Positions 24,561 through 32,741 of a stretch of 33,103 nt of DNA are shown piece by piece (position 1 is the stretch's first letter; each line of letters starts with the position of its first letter). Origin of the DNA: Prevotella sp. (GTDB lineage Bacteria; Bacteroidota; Bacteroidia; Bacteroidales; Bacteroidaceae); assembly GCA_017483185.1 (NCBI GenBank), contig JAFULM010000034.1, positions 1 through 33,103 of the forward strand. Direction: 5' to 3'. The notes below the pieces were generated by a model, which made no database searches, was not told the DNA's origin, and saw only the letters and a program-made list of their open reading frames with translations. The position numbers were made by a program, and so were the translations under genes.

Positions 24561-25238
24561 TCATACCGTATGGAGAGTGGCTTCCGCCACCTTCAGGTCC
24601 CACGGTGTCGTGATCTTGATGTTCTCCCGGTTGCCCTCGACGAGCGTGACGGCATGCCCCAAGGCTTCGACGACCGATGCGTCGTCCGTGAAGGCGTCCG
24701 TATAATCCTGCTCGTAAGCCCGGCGGAGTAGCGCTATATCAAATGTCTGAGGCGTCTGGACGAGCCGATAGTCGCCGCGCGGCACGGTCCCGTCGGTCAC
24801 GTGACGCAACGTCTCGACCACGGGGACGACCGGCACGGCAGCTCCCGTGCGCCGGGCCTCATCATAACAGCGGCCTATGACTTCCGGCGAGGGAAACGGG
24901 CGGACGCCGTCATGCACACCGACCACTCCCACGGCGTCGGCCGGAATGAGCGACAGTCCGTTGCGCACGGAGTGAAACCGCGTCTCTCCGCCGTCGGCCA
25001 GCTGATAGTCGACGCCGAAATCATGGTCGGCGCACAGCTTCCGCCAATAGTCCTGCTGGTCTCGCGGCAACACGAGGACGATATGCAACGCCGACGAATA
25101 CTCCCTGAAACGTTCCATCGTACGCATCAGTACGGGCCGTCCGCCAATCGGCAGAAACTGTTTCGGTACGTCCGAACCCATGCGCAACCCGCGACCTCCG
25201 GCCACGATTATGACATAATCCGTATTGCTGTCCGTCAT
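24561..25238 (-). CDS. ispD: 2-C-methyl-D-erythritol 4-phosphate cytidylyltransferase
   Basis: A 225-residue enzyme of the MEP isoprenoid pathway; it couples CTP and MEP to form CDP-ME. The CTP-binding loop [19 protein letters not shown] (residues 13-31) has the family Arg and Lys. GVHDGVRPF near 106 and the [10 protein letters not shown] segment near 187, which hold the metal and substrate sites, are present. Length is normal for IspD. It begins after a repeat-rich gap and is followed by a REP-like element and recG on the same strand. Confidence 0.95.
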   Translation of the reverse strand: MTDSNTDYVIIVAGGRGLRMGSDVPKQFLPIGGRPVLMRTMERFREYSSALHIVLVLPRDQQDYWRKLCADHDFGVDYQLADGGETRFHSVRNGLSLIPADAVGVVGVHDGVRPFPSPEVIGRCYDEARRTGAAVPVVPVVETLRHVTDGTVPRGDYRLVQTPQTFDIALLRRAYEQDYTDAFTDDASVVEALGHAVTLVEGNRENIKITTPWDLKVAEATLHTV

Positions 25239-25322
25239 CTTCTCTCCTGTTTATATTAATTATGTGTATGCAAAGATAATGCAAAATTCCGACATTCGGA
25301 ATGATATTCGGATTAATATCCA

Positions 25323-25384
25323 CACGGCCCCACCCCGGGGCCCCACCCCGGGGCCCCACCCCGGCCCTCCCCAAGGGGAGGGTG
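25323..25384. repeat. GC-rich tandem repeat of a CCCCACCCCGGGG unit
   Basis: The 17-base unit GGCCCCACCCCGGGGCC-like is repeated in phase at about 25326, 25340 and 25354, and then runs into CCCTCCCCAAGGGGAGGG. The strands are very asymmetric (C-rich on plus), and each unit contains the palindrome CCCCGGGG. Confidence 0.85.
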
Positions 25385-25408
25385 CCTACGAGATGAATGG
25401 AGAATGTT

Positions 25409-25590
25409 CTAACATCTTCCATCTAACATCTACCATCTAACATCTACCATCTACCATCTAACATCTTCCATCTAACATCTACCATCTACCATCTAACATC
25501 TTCCATCTAACATCTACCATCTTCCATCTAACATCTAACATCTAACATCTTCCATCTAACATCTAACATCTTCCATCTCCCATCTTCCAT
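25409..25590. repeat. Satellite-like tandem array of ACATCT / CCATCT words
   Basis: About 180 bases are made of seven-to-nine-base words TAACATCT, TACCATCT and TTCCATCT in changing order. Longer period blocks (for example CATCTAACATCTACCATCTA) recur. The array has no interspersed unique spacers and no inverted symmetry. It is the purest low-complexity block in the window. Confidence 0.95.
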
Positions 25591-25758
25591 CCGCAAAGTG
25601 TTAAAAACTCGGAATTATCTTGACAAAAGGCTCACAAAATTCGCGTCATTCTGAAATCAGCGGCCCAAGGGGCAAAATTTGCGATTTTTGAGCGTTTTCA
25701 GTAAATCGTTGACACAATGCGAGTTACGCCGAGCGACAAAATCCAGGCGATTTTCGCG

Positions 25759-25873
25759 TCTTGCCGTAAGGGCCTTATTGCATCGCAACGGGGCCCTCGT
25801 TGCATCACAGCAGCGTGCCCGTTGCAAGCTGACGGCGTGCTCGTTGCAGACCAACGGGGCCCTTACGGCAAGA
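25759..25873. repeat. GC-rich dispersed repeat with 16-bp perfect inverted ends
   Basis: TCTTGCCGTAAGGGCC at 25759-25774 is the exact reverse complement of 25858-25873. Between them are CGTTGCA boxes and GACGGCGTGCTCGTTGCA, the same words as in 1-269 and 32925-33103. It appears to be a shorter member of that family. Confidence 0.85.
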
Positions 25874-26100
25874 CCGCCGGATTTTTTCTGTCGGAAAACG
25901 ACGTGCGAATGTTAAAATTACAGGAATATAACGGGATTTTCATAAGAATTTGAAGTGTTAAAAATTTGATATTTTCATGACGCCATTCCTTTATCGAACG
26001 CCGGACGGCACGGACTTTCTCGTGTCGTGACGGCATTTCCGTCAAGAACGAAAAGCGGAGCGAAAGCGGCATGCGGACAAATTTGTCACATACTTATCAC

Positions 26101-26129
26101 TTGGAAACCGATTTTTTTGCGTACTTTTG
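26101..26129 (+). promoter_or_regulatory. thyA promoter
   Basis: TACTTTTG at 26122-26129 matches TAnnTTTG. TTGG at 26101 lies 18 bases before it and could be the -33 box. A transcript would have a leader of roughly 70 bases before the thyA ATG at 26203. Confidence 0.55.
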
Positions 26130-26202
26130 TCCTCGCCTTGCGGGAGCGGACGGCGTGTCCTGCATGCGACTAAAACGACTATCAAACAAACATACTGACG
26201 AC

Positions 26203-26997
26203 ATGAAACAATATTTGGACCTGCTCGACCGCATCCTGACCGAGGGCACGCAGAAAGGCGACCGCACAGGCACGGGCACGATGAGCATATTCGGCCATCA
26301 GGCACGATATAATCTGGAAGACGGTTTTCCGCTGCTCACGACCAAGAAGCTGCACCTGAAGTCCATCATCCACGAACTGCTGTGGTTCCTCAGCGGCGAC
26401 ACCAACGTGCGGTATCTGCAGGACAACGGCGTGCGCATCTGGAACGAGTGGGCCGACGAGAACGGCGACCTCGGACCGGTCTACGGTCATCAGTGGCGCT
26501 CGTGGCCCGACTACAAAGGGGGGACCATCGACCAGATAGCCGCCGTGGTGGACCAGTTGAAGCACAACCCGGACTCGCGCCGCATGATAGTCAGCGCGTG
26601 GAATGTGGCCGAGGTCGACAACATGGCCCTGCCGCCGTGTCACACGATGTTCCAGTTTTATGTCGCCGATGGCCGTCTGAGCCTCCAGCTCTACCAGCGT
26701 TCGGCCGACACCTTCCTCGGTGTGCCGTTCAACATCGCGTCCTACGCACTCCTGCTCCAGATGATGGCGCAGGTCACGGGGCTGCGCGCGGGCGACTTCA
26801 TTCACACCACGGGCGACACCCACCTCTACCTCAACCATCTCGACCAGGCCCGTCTGCAGCTCACCCGTACGCCGCGACCGCTGCCGCGCATGGTCATCAA
26901 TCCCGATGTCCGCGACATCTTCTCCTTCCGCTATGACGATTTCCGGCTGGAGGGATATGACCCGTGGCCGCATATCAAGGCTGAGGTGTCGGTGTGA
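26203..26997 (+). CDS. thyA: Thymidylate synthase
   Basis: A 264-residue cytoplasmic enzyme, the same length as E. coli ThyA. It methylates dUMP to dTMP with methylene-tetrahydrofolate and releases dihydrofolate. The catalytic cysteine is in [13 protein letters not shown] (about residues 142-154). [11 protein letters not shown] near 21-31 binds phosphate, and [20 protein letters not shown] follows the cysteine. I took ATG 26203, because the upstream in-frame ATG at 26071 precedes the promoter and encodes an unrelated sequence. folA follows 101 bases later and recycles the dihydrofolate. Confidence 0.97.
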   Translation: MKQYLDLLDRILTEGTQKGDRTGTGTMSIFGHQARYNLEDGFPLLTTKKLHLKSIIHELLWFLSGDTNVRYLQDNGVRIWNEWADENGDLGPVYGHQWRSWPDYKGGTIDQIAAVVDQLKHNPDSRRMIVSAWNVAEVDNMALPPCHTMFQFYVADGRLSLQLYQRSADTFLGVPFNIASYALLLQMMAQVTGLRAGDFIHTTGDTHLYLNHLDQARLQLTRTPRPLPRMVINPDVRDIFSFRYDDFRLEGYDPWPHIKAEVSV

Positions 26998-26999
26998 AG

Positions 27000-27092
27000 C
27001 CCCTCCGACTCCCCCAAGGGGAGTGTCTGATAACCCAATGAGCGCGTCACCTCGCAGGCACCCTCCCCTTGGGGAGGGCCGGGGTGGGGCCT
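27000..27092. repeat. GC-rich dispersed inverted repeat between thyA and folA
   Basis: CTCCCCCAAGGGGAG at about 27008-27022 and CCCTCCCCTTGGGGAGGG near 27061 are each hairpin-like and mutually complementary. The second runs on as CCGGGGTGGGGCC up to six bases before the folA ATG. It belongs to the CCCTCCCC/GGGGAGGG family. Confidence 0.8.
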
Positions 27093-27098
27093 TTTATC

Positions 27099-27584
27099 AT
27101 GATTATGACAATATCCATCATTGCCGCCGTGGCCCGCAACCGTGCCATCGGCCACGAAAACAAGCTGATCTATTGGCTTCCCAACGACCTGAAACGCTTC
27201 AAGTCGCTGACCACCGGTCACACCATCATCATGGGACGACGCACGTTTCTCTCACTGCCGAAAGGCGCGCTGCCCAACCGGCGCAATGTCGTCCTGAGCC
27301 GCACGGCCACTGACTTCCCCGGTTGCGAGGTCTTTGCGTCGCTCGACGAGGCGCTGGCCCACTGCCGCGAGGACGAAGACGTCTACATCATCGGCGGCGC
27401 GTCGGTCTATGCCGAGGCCATCGGCCGCGCCGACCGCCTCTGTCTGACCGAGGTGGACGACACTCCGTCCGAGGCCGACACGTTCTTCCCGCCGTATGAC
27501 GGGTGGCACGAGGTGGCACGCGAGGAACATCCCGTGGACGAACGCCATGCGTTCCGCTATGCGTTCGTAGACTACGAGCGGTGA
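27099..27584 (+). CDS. folA: Dihydrofolate reductase
   Basis: A 161-residue enzyme reducing dihydrofolate to tetrahydrofolate with NADPH. ISIIAAVARNRAIG near residues 5-18, WLPNDLKRFKSLT (about 27-39) with the substrate-binding Asp, the NADPH loop MGRRTF and IIGGASVYAEAI near 100 are all present. I chose ATG 27099; ATG 27105 is also possible. The longer frame from 27069 encodes repeat sequence and is rejected. It pairs with thyA. The start codon is directly behind a G-rich repeat, so translation does not rely on a clear Shine-Dalgarno site. Confidence 0.95.
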   Translation: MIMTISIIAAVARNRAIGHENKLIYWLPNDLKRFKSLTTGHTIIMGRRTFLSLPKGALPNRRNVVLSRTATDFPGCEVFASLDEALAHCREDEDVYIIGGASVYAEAIGRADRLCLTEVDDTPSEADTFFPPYDGWHEVAREEHPVDERHAFRYAFVDYER

Positions 27585-27604
27585 CAGTGCGTTTACTTGG
27601 GGAT

Positions 27605-27769
27605 ATTGCAGAACTCCCGCAAGTAGGGTCGCGATCCGTCGCGACCGCCTCCGAGCCACACAACCAATAGCCTGATTACCATACATATACGACAATCAGG
27701 TAAGTCAAATCATGTGGCTCGGAGGCGGTCGCGACGGGTCGCGACCCTACTTGTGGAAGTTCTGCAACA
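27605..27769. repeat. REP-like inverted repeat, GTCGCGACC family, copy 3, with T-run
   Basis: The arms extend about 55 bases. The left contains GTAGGGTCGCGATCCGTCGC and GCCTCCGAGCCACA. The right is its near complement, from TGTGGCTCGGAGGCGGTCGC on to GTTCTGCAAC. After the right arm comes CCTTTTTTACC, so it may serve as the terminator of thyA-folA. This is the best-preserved copy in the window. Confidence 0.85.
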
Positions 27770-27856
27770 TCCTTTTTTACCAAAAACGCCGGAGATATTT
27801 CATCCCCGACGTTCCCAGCGCATGTAATTTAATATCTATTCAGTCGTCGTCCGTCA

Positions 27857-27919
27857 GTTTTTGTGTTCTCATATATTGTTGTTTTTGTGTTCTCATATAT
27901 TGTTGTTTTTGTGTTCTTT
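27857..27919. repeat. 24-bp tandem repeat
   Basis: GTTTTTGTGTTCTCATATAT plus TGTT forms a 24-base unit, present at 27857-27880 and 27881-27904 without change, and partly at 27905-27919. It lies in the 367-base gap between folA and the small HTH gene, downstream of both. Confidence 0.9.
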
Positions 27920-27951
27920 CAGTCCGGTTGTTCTTGTGTTGTACTGACATC

Positions 27952-28158
27952 TCATTCCTCTTTATATTCCAATATGTCTCCCGGTTGGCAGTCTAAAGCG
28001 TGACAGATAGCTTCCAGAGTTGAGAAGCGCACGGCTTTGGCTTTTCCGGTCTTCAGGATGGAGAGGTTGGCCGGTGTCAGTTCGATGGTTGCGGCAAGCT
28101 CGCTGAGCGAAATCTTGCGCCGTGCCATCATCACGTCGAGATTTACTATTATAGGCAT
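27952..28158 (-). CDS. Small Cro/C1-type HTH regulator (YozG-like)
   Basis: A 68-residue DNA-binding protein that is almost entirely one helix-turn-helix domain: MMARRKISLSELAATIELT, ANLSILKTGKAKAVRFSTLE and AICHALDCQPGDILEY. It matches the small XRE regulators usually encoded next to DUF2975 proteins. It lies 31 bases downstream of the DUF2975 gene on the same strand, so the two are probably one operon. It probably represses its own operon or controls a membrane response; the targets are unknown. Confidence 0.88.
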   Translation of the reverse strand: MPIIVNLDVMMARRKISLSELAATIELTPANLSILKTGKAKAVRFSTLEAICHALDCQPGDILEYKEE

Positions 28159-28189
28159 AAGCTGATTCTTTTTGTGTTATACGTTTGTT

Positions 28190-28855
28190 TCAGACGGTCA
28201 GATCGAGCTCCTCCTGATGGCGCAGGCCCATTGCGAAGACCTCGGCGGAGATGAGACAGCAGAAGCCGATGACCATTGTGATGGTGTCGAACGAGTGGAA
28301 CCAGTCGATCATATAGCCGTCAAGAGCGACTACGGTCCACGCCTCGTAATTCTGAATCAGGCCCGAAATCCATGAAAGGGCAAAGGCCGAGAGCATCAGG
28401 GCGCCCATCTTGCGCAGGAGAGAGACGTTCTTCCACGTGAAGATCTCAATGCGGTTGATGTTGCGGACAAACTTGATGAAAAACCAGAACGTGACAATCC
28501 AAAGTACGGAGCAGATGGTTTCGAGAGTGATTTCGGTCGGATAGGTCCATGAAGGGGCTACGCTCTTGTCGACGTATGCGGCGCCCTGACTGAAGTCGAA
28601 AGTGATTTCCTTGCCTGTTTTCTCGTTGATGGTGGTCATCCGGGGGCTCACGATGTCGAGCGGAAGCATCTGGAGAGTTATCGGCCGCTCCGTCTCCAGC
28701 GCGTTCATGCGGCTGTCTATCTCCTCACTCGAGTGACGGTGCATGAGCGAATAGGCGTCGGAGAATGCGACGGAGATGTAGACGAGGTTGCAGACGATGT
28801 TGAAAACTACTAATGCTAACATTGTCACGGTGATGATGTTGAATCTCTTTTTCAT
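28190..28855 (-). CDS. DUF2975 family membrane protein
   Basis: A 221-residue inner-membrane protein with four hydrophobic segments, near residues 8-30, 107-128, 147-166 and 186-208, and an extracytoplasmic loop of about 75 residues after the first. This layout and its pairing with a small HTH gene fit DUF2975, a family without known biochemical role. A sensor or stress-related membrane partner for the HTH protein is my inference only. A strong promoter lies at 28949-28980. Confidence 0.8.
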   Translation of the reverse strand: MKKRFNIITVTMLALVVFNIVCNLVYISVAFSDAYSLMHRHSSEEIDSRMNALETERPITLQMLPLDIVSPRMTTINEKTGKEITFDFSQGAAYVDKSVAPSWTYPTEITLETICSVLWIVTFWFFIKFVRNINRIEIFTWKNVSLLRKMGALMLSAFALSWISGLIQNYEAWTVVALDGYMIDWFHSFDTITMVIGFCCLISAEVFAMGLRHQEELDLTV

Positions 28856-28948
28856 TGTTGTAAATGTTTATTGGTTGGTTAATATTGATTGTTTTGTTCT
28901 CACGTTTGTTATCGATTAATGATAAGTGATTATCGTTTTTCGATGTTG

Positions 28949-28980
28949 CAAAGATATGGTTATTATTTGAAACCACCAAA
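28949..28980 (-). promoter_or_regulatory. Consensus promoter of the DUF2975-HTH operon
   Basis: On the minus strand TTTG (28977-28980) is followed after exactly 20 bases by TATCTTTG (28949-28956). Both match the Bacteroidetes primary sigma-factor consensus. The leader to the ATG is about 90 bases. Confidence 0.75.
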
Positions 28981-29116
28981 CAAATCGACAAAAATTTATC
29001 GAAAAACAATAAAATAATATCGAAATAGCCGTATTACGGGTGTTTTTCTGGTTCGACACGGGGTTCTGACGATGATATAACGGGATGACGGACATAATAA
29101 AGTAGTGGTAATCCAA

Positions 29117-29210
29117 ACGCAAAGACGCAAAGGCGCAAAGGTTTAAATACTTAAAGAACACGAAAAAACACGGAGATACAGAGAATGAATATATCTCTGT
29201 GTCTCCGTGT
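29117..29210. repeat. GCAAAG half-repeat and adjacent hairpin
   Basis: AACGCAAAGACGCAAAGGCG (29117-29136) resembles one arm of the long inverted repeat at 9723-9829. Next to it, ACACGGAGATACAGAGA (29168-29184) pairs with 29194-29210 with one mismatch around a nine-base loop. The 433-base gap between the Lrp-type and DUF2975 genes otherwise shows only the promoter above. Confidence 0.75.
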
Positions 29211-29288
29211 CTCTGTATTCAAAATATCCGGCCGACAAGTCCTTAACCGTCTTACGTTCATTCCTTTCCGGCCGTCACGGCAGCTCCG

Positions 29289-29783
29289 TCATCCTGCCGT
29301 ATCCTCGTTTTCGCTGCTCAATATGTCCATTATCGGGAACTGGCGGTCGATGGCCGAGTTGAACGAAATGATAGTTTCGCTGCGTGCCAGGCCCAACGGC
29401 TGGAGCTTGTCGTGTATGATATTGAGCAAGTGATGGTTGTTGACAGCGTATATCTTGATGAACATGTCAAAGTCGCCGGTAGTGTAATGACATTCGACGA
29501 CCTCGGGAATGTTTTTCAGTTCTTCAACAACGGAGTCAAAATTCTCGGGGTTTTTCAGGTTCAGACCGATGTAGGCGCATGTCTCATAGCCTATCTTCTC
29601 GGGGTCGATGACATACTGCGAACCCTTCAGTATGCCGAGATTTGTCAACTTCTGTATCCTCTGATGGATGGCGGCACCGCTCACATTGCATGCACGGGCA
29701 ACCTCCAGAAACGGAATTCGTGCGTCCTCCGCAATCAGACGGAGGATTTGTTTGTCAAGTTTATCCAATCTTTGGTATGCCAT
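29289..29783 (-). CDS. Lrp/AsnC family transcriptional regulator
   Basis: A 164-residue regulator of the feast/famine family, usual length. The N-terminal winged HTH spans about residues 5-50 (LDKLDKQILRLIAEDARIPF, then VSGAAIHQRIQKL). The C-terminal RAM domain (about 68-150) binds small effectors, normally amino acids, and drives oligomerisation. The effector cannot be read from sequence. It is transcribed alone from a consensus promoter a short distance upstream. No amino-acid gene is near, so it may act globally. Confidence 0.93.
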   Translation of the reverse strand: MAYQRLDKLDKQILRLIAEDARIPFLEVARACNVSGAAIHQRIQKLTNLGILKGSQYVIDPEKIGYETCAYIGLNLKNPENFDSVVEELKNIPEVVECHYTTGDFDMFIKIYAVNNHHLLNIIHDKLQPLGLARSETIISFNSAIDRQFPIMDILSSENEDTAG

Positions 29784-29805
29784 TTCTTATTTTTCTTTTA
29801 TGGTG

Positions 29806-29837
29806 CAAAGATATAACAAAAATCCGATTTCTACAAA
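29806..29837 (-). promoter_or_regulatory. Consensus promoter of the Lrp-type regulator gene
   Basis: On the minus strand TTTG (29834-29837), a 20-base spacer, then TATCTTTG (29806-29813). The expected start of transcription is less than 20 bases before the ATG at 29783, leaving a very short leader. Confidence 0.78.
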
Positions 29838-29960
29838 GAGAATGTAAGTAAAATTGCTTATTGTCTGTCAGTTTATTAATAAAGCGGTTGCATAAGAATA
29901 ATAACGAGCATATCGTTTGGTTGCAAAAATGCCATTATATAATAATGTAATGGCTCTTGT

Positions 29961-30455
29961 CTATCTGCGCATGTCCTTCTGGTCTGCCGCATAGATGATG
30001 TTGAGGACGTCGGACCGGCGCAGTGCCTGCTTGACATCGTTGACCAGTCCCATCGGCGTGTGGCGGTCGGCCTTGATTATCACGCGCATGTTTCGGGCGT
30101 CTTCCGGTTTCATCCGCGCCCTCTCCTCGCTGACAATACGTCCGATGTCGTCCACCGTGACATAGCTTTCGTTGATCTGGATGACCATGCCGGCGGCCGC
30201 ATCGCATGTCGGCGGAACATCGGCTGACGCCACTCCGGTCGCAGGACGGCCGATATGGATGTACATCAGCCCCTGCTTGTTGGTCACACGCTCCAGCTGT
30301 CGGCTTTGCGGCATGCGGTGGTCTACTTTCAGCTGGTCCTGTCGCATGTTGGTGACGATCATGAAGAAGAAGAGCACGGTGAAGATGAGGTCCGGCAGGG
30401 ACGACGAGTTGATGCCCGGGATACGGCGGCGTCTGTTGCGCATGAACATGCTCAT
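29961..30455 (-). CDS. exbD: ExbD/TolR family biopolymer transport protein (second copy)
   Basis: A 164-residue protein with one membrane helix near residues 22-40 after a basic cytoplasmic start (RNRRRRIPG), and a periplasmic domain. SLPDLIFTVLFFFMIVT contains the conserved proton-path Asp (about 22). ExbD works with ExbB to drive TonB using the proton gradient. Its start overlaps the stop of the first exbD by four bases (ATGA), so translation is coupled. Last gene of the operon. Confidence 0.9.
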   Translation of the reverse strand: MSMFMRNRRRRIPGINSSSLPDLIFTVLFFFMIVTNMRQDQLKVDHRMPQSRQLERVTNKQGLMYIHIGRPATGVASADVPPTCDAAAGMVIQINESYVTVDDIGRIVSEERARMKPEDARNMRVIIKADRHTPMGLVNDVKQALRRSDVLNIIYAADQKDMRR

Positions 30456-31045
30456 AGACTACCTCCCTTCCCTTCCGGTTCCGTTTCGGACACGCGCTGC
30501 GGATAATGACGCATGACGGCACTTCGCTCATCGGGTGAACATTCGTCCAACGTATGGCCGAAACGGGCCACGGCCAACCGTCCGCGCAAGGTGTCGTATG
30601 CCGCCGTGATGGTCTGCTGGACATGGAAATAGGTGTCATAGTCGGCATCACGGCTCACCTCCAAGGCTATCACATGACGGTCCGTGACCGAACATCGGCC
30701 GAGCTTAGGTATGTTGACGATGTGTTTTTCGGGCAGTGACGGCGAGTCGGCGGCGTTGTCCACGAACGTCACGATGCGTTCGCGCAGTTCTGGCAACGTC
30801 ACCACTCGGTCTCCGCAGGTCAACCGTCCGTCGTCCCCGATGGCCACGCGGAGTATGTCGCGCTCCTTCACGACCAGTTCGGTCGGCTGCTGGTCCTGCG
30901 GTGGCGGAGGGAGACGTCGTGCCAATCCCTTGTCACTGTCGATGGACGTCGTGACGAGAAAGAAGACGAGCAGCATGAACGAGATGTCCGATGTGGCCAT
31001 CGTGTTCAGCTCCGGGATGCGGCGATGGTGGCGTTTCCTGAACAT
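30452..31045 (-). CDS. exbD: ExbD/TolR family biopolymer transport protein (first copy)
   Basis: A 197-residue ExbD with the single N-terminal helix (about 20-37; SDISFMLLVFFLVTTS holds the conserved Asp at 20), a proline-rich linker PPPP and a larger periplasmic domain than its neighbour. The two ExbD proteins are clearly different, so they may form mixed complexes with one ExbB. A three-base gap separates it from the membrane protein upstream. Confidence 0.92.
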   Translation of the reverse strand: MFRKRHHRRIPELNTMATSDISFMLLVFFLVTTSIDSDKGLARRLPPPPQDQQPTELVVKERDILRVAIGDDGRLTCGDRVVTLPELRERIVTFVDNAADSPSLPEKHIVNIPKLGRCSVTDRHVIALEVSRDADYDTYFHVQQTITAAYDTLRGRLAVARFGHTLDECSPDERSAVMRHYPQRVSETEPEGKGGSL

Positions 31046-31048
31046 AAG

Positions 31049-31600
31049 CTACGGTTTTGGGGGTGTTGCGGCGTTTCCGCTGCGGTCGTTCATCTTCCTG
31101 TTGAGTCCCGACATGCCGAACGCTACGGCCGCTATCGCCACGCCGATGAGCACGGCCGATGTGACGATGAACATGTCGGCGAGCCGCAACCATACGGCCG
31201 ACGAGAATGTTCGACCGTTGACCGACAGCGGCTCGGTGGAGCCGAAGGCGAACGACAGCGCCAGAGTCAGCACGAGCAGCGACGCCGTGCAGACGGCGAT
31301 ACGCCCGACCGGCACACCGGTGGATGTCACGGATGAGTAGGCCCGGCTCCGGAGTGTGTGGCAGACCGACACGGCCGTGGCGACAAGTGCCATTCCGCCA
31401 AGGACATAGATGAGCCAGATGACAGCGTCGGTGAACAGTGGCGCCGCAAACTGCGGGTTGTCCTCTAACGGCATTTCATAGCCGACGAGAAAGAACGCGG
31501 CGAAGATGGCGGCCGCGATGACTATCAGCGCCGTCCTCACCGCCGTGGATATGCGCAGGGCATCATGCCGGCGGCGGTCATTTTTCGGGCGTGCTGTCAT
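31049..31600 (-). CDS. Four-helix membrane protein in the exb operon
   Basis: A 183-residue protein with four hydrophobic segments (about 20-43, 58-80, 102-122 and 136-164) and charged ends. I do not recognise a named domain. Its start overlaps the end of exbB by 23 bases and exbD follows after three bases, so it is made together with them. A role as an accessory of the ExbB/ExbD motor is likely from position alone. Confidence 0.8.
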   Translation of the reverse strand: MTARPKNDRRRHDALRISTAVRTALIVIAAAIFAAFFLVGYEMPLEDNPQFAAPLFTDAVIWLIYVLGGMALVATAVSVCHTLRSRAYSSVTSTGVPVGRIAVCTASLLVLTLALSFAFGSTEPLSVNGRTFSSAVWLRLADMFIVTSAVLIGVAIAAVAFGMSGLNRKMNDRSGNAATPPKP

Positions 31601-32444
31601 CGTGGGTCAGTTTGTATTTCATGATCATGTCCATCAGCGAGATGGCCGATTCCTCCATCTGCGAGGTCAGATGCTCTATCTTCGAGAGGATGTAGTTGTA
31701 GAACAACTGCAACACGATGGCCACGATGATACCGAATATGGTCGTTATCAGGGCCACCTTCATGCCCGATGCCACGATGGTGGCGTTGATGTCGCCGGCC
31801 AGACGTATCTGATCGAAGGCCATCACCATGCCGATCACGGTACCGAGAAAGCCCAGTGACGGCGCGATGGAGATGAAGAGCGTTATCCACGAGCATCCGC
31901 GCTCGAGATTGGCCGACTGCACCGAACCGTAGGAAATGATCGAGCGCTCGATGTTTTCCATCGTGTCGCTGATGCGCAGCAGTCCCTGATAGCATATCGA
32001 GGCCACCGGTCCGCGCGTGTCTCGGCAGAGGTCCTTCGCCCCTTCGATGTCGCCGGCCTCCACGTGGCGGCTGATGTCCTCCATGAGCCGCTTGGCGTTG
32101 ATCTCGGACAGGGTCAGATATATGATGCGTTCGATACAGAAGGCCAGGCCGAGCACGAGCGCTACGGCCACAAGCGACATAAATCCCGCCGTACCTTCGA
32201 CAAACTTCGTCTTCAGCGTCCGGTGTATGCCGGTGCTTTCGGCCCCAGCCGCAGTCAAGTCTTCACCGTCCTCCTCCAACGCTTCTTCATATTCGCTGCC
32301 GGCAATGGAGTCCGTTGCGGCCGTCTCCACTGTATCCGCCACCGCCGCGGCCGCCGTCTCCGCCGACCTCACGTCCTGTGCCATTGCGACAGGGCCACCC
32401 GCCAGCAGGACACCGACAGCCAGCAATGCAATAGTCTTCTTCAT
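31578..32444 (-). CDS. exbB: ExbB/TolQ/MotA proton-channel family protein
   Basis: A 288-residue inner-membrane subunit of the TonB motor. An N-terminal signal-like segment (1-22, ending AMA/Q) and an acidic, Ala-rich spacer to about 70 precede the first channel helix (about 86-107). The conserved core follows: SIAPSLGFLGTVIGMVMAF (about 190-208) and the last helix (about 229-250). The threonine of GTVIGM lies in the expected proton path. It heads the exbB-membrane protein-exbD-exbD operon. No tonB gene is in the window, so the motor must pair with one elsewhere. Confidence 0.92.
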   Translation of the reverse strand: MKKTIALLAVGVLLAGGPVAMAQDVRSAETAAAAVADTVETAATDSIAGSEYEEALEEDGEDLTAAGAESTGIHRTLKTKFVEGTAGFMSLVAVALVLGLAFCIERIIYLTLSEINAKRLMEDISRHVEAGDIEGAKDLCRDTRGPVASICYQGLLRISDTMENIERSIISYGSVQSANLERGCSWITLFISIAPSLGFLGTVIGMVMAFDQIRLAGDINATIVASGMKVALITTIFGIIVAIVLQLFYNYILSKIEHLTSQMEESAISLMDMIMKYKLTHDDSTPEK

Positions 32445-32535
32445 CTTATTTCTTGCGTATATACGTTATTTCTCATCTGTCGCGGCCGCCGCGACCACTG
32501 TCTGCGGTCATGCGCCGGCCTTGCTTTTTCCGTTG

Positions 32536-32543
32536 CAAAGATA
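32536..32543 (-). promoter_or_regulatory. -7 promoter element of the exb operon
   Basis: On the minus strand TATCTTTG followed by GCAACGG, about 90 bases before the exbB ATG. I found no TTTG at the usual distance, so the -33 box is weak or different. Confidence 0.6.
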
Positions 32544-32741
32544 ACCTAAATATATGATATATCGCGCCTTTTACATGTTATTAACGTAAACGAACCGTCT
32601 GCCGCGGCCTGCGGAACAGCCTTTCTGAAAAGACAAGCCGCCCGTTCCGAAACGACATGCAGCACATTGGTCCGGGGTAAAGACAGCGGCTGACGAAAGC
32701 AAGACGGCGATGTGTAATAAAAAATCTGAATTTAAGGCCGT

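Larger units (their letters stand above)
25239..26202. other. 964-base gene-free gap between ispD and thyA, filled with repeats
   Basis: From left to right it holds a GC-rich tandem repeat (25323-25384), a long CATCT-based tandem array (25409-25590), an AT-rich stretch, an inverted-ended GC-rich element (25759-25873) and the thyA promoter (26122). The genes on both sides diverge. Short open frames here follow the repeats and are not credible genes. Confidence 0.8.

Noticed and set aside
26071-26202. Upstream ATG of thyA giving a 44-residue extension
   Set aside because: The extension precedes the promoter box at 26122 and resembles no ThyA; ATG 26203 gives the exact family length.
27712-27996. 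94-residue frame with repeated CVLIYCCF
   Set aside because: It is the translation of the REP-like element and the 24-bp tandem repeat and overlaps the real HTH gene end; no start signal.
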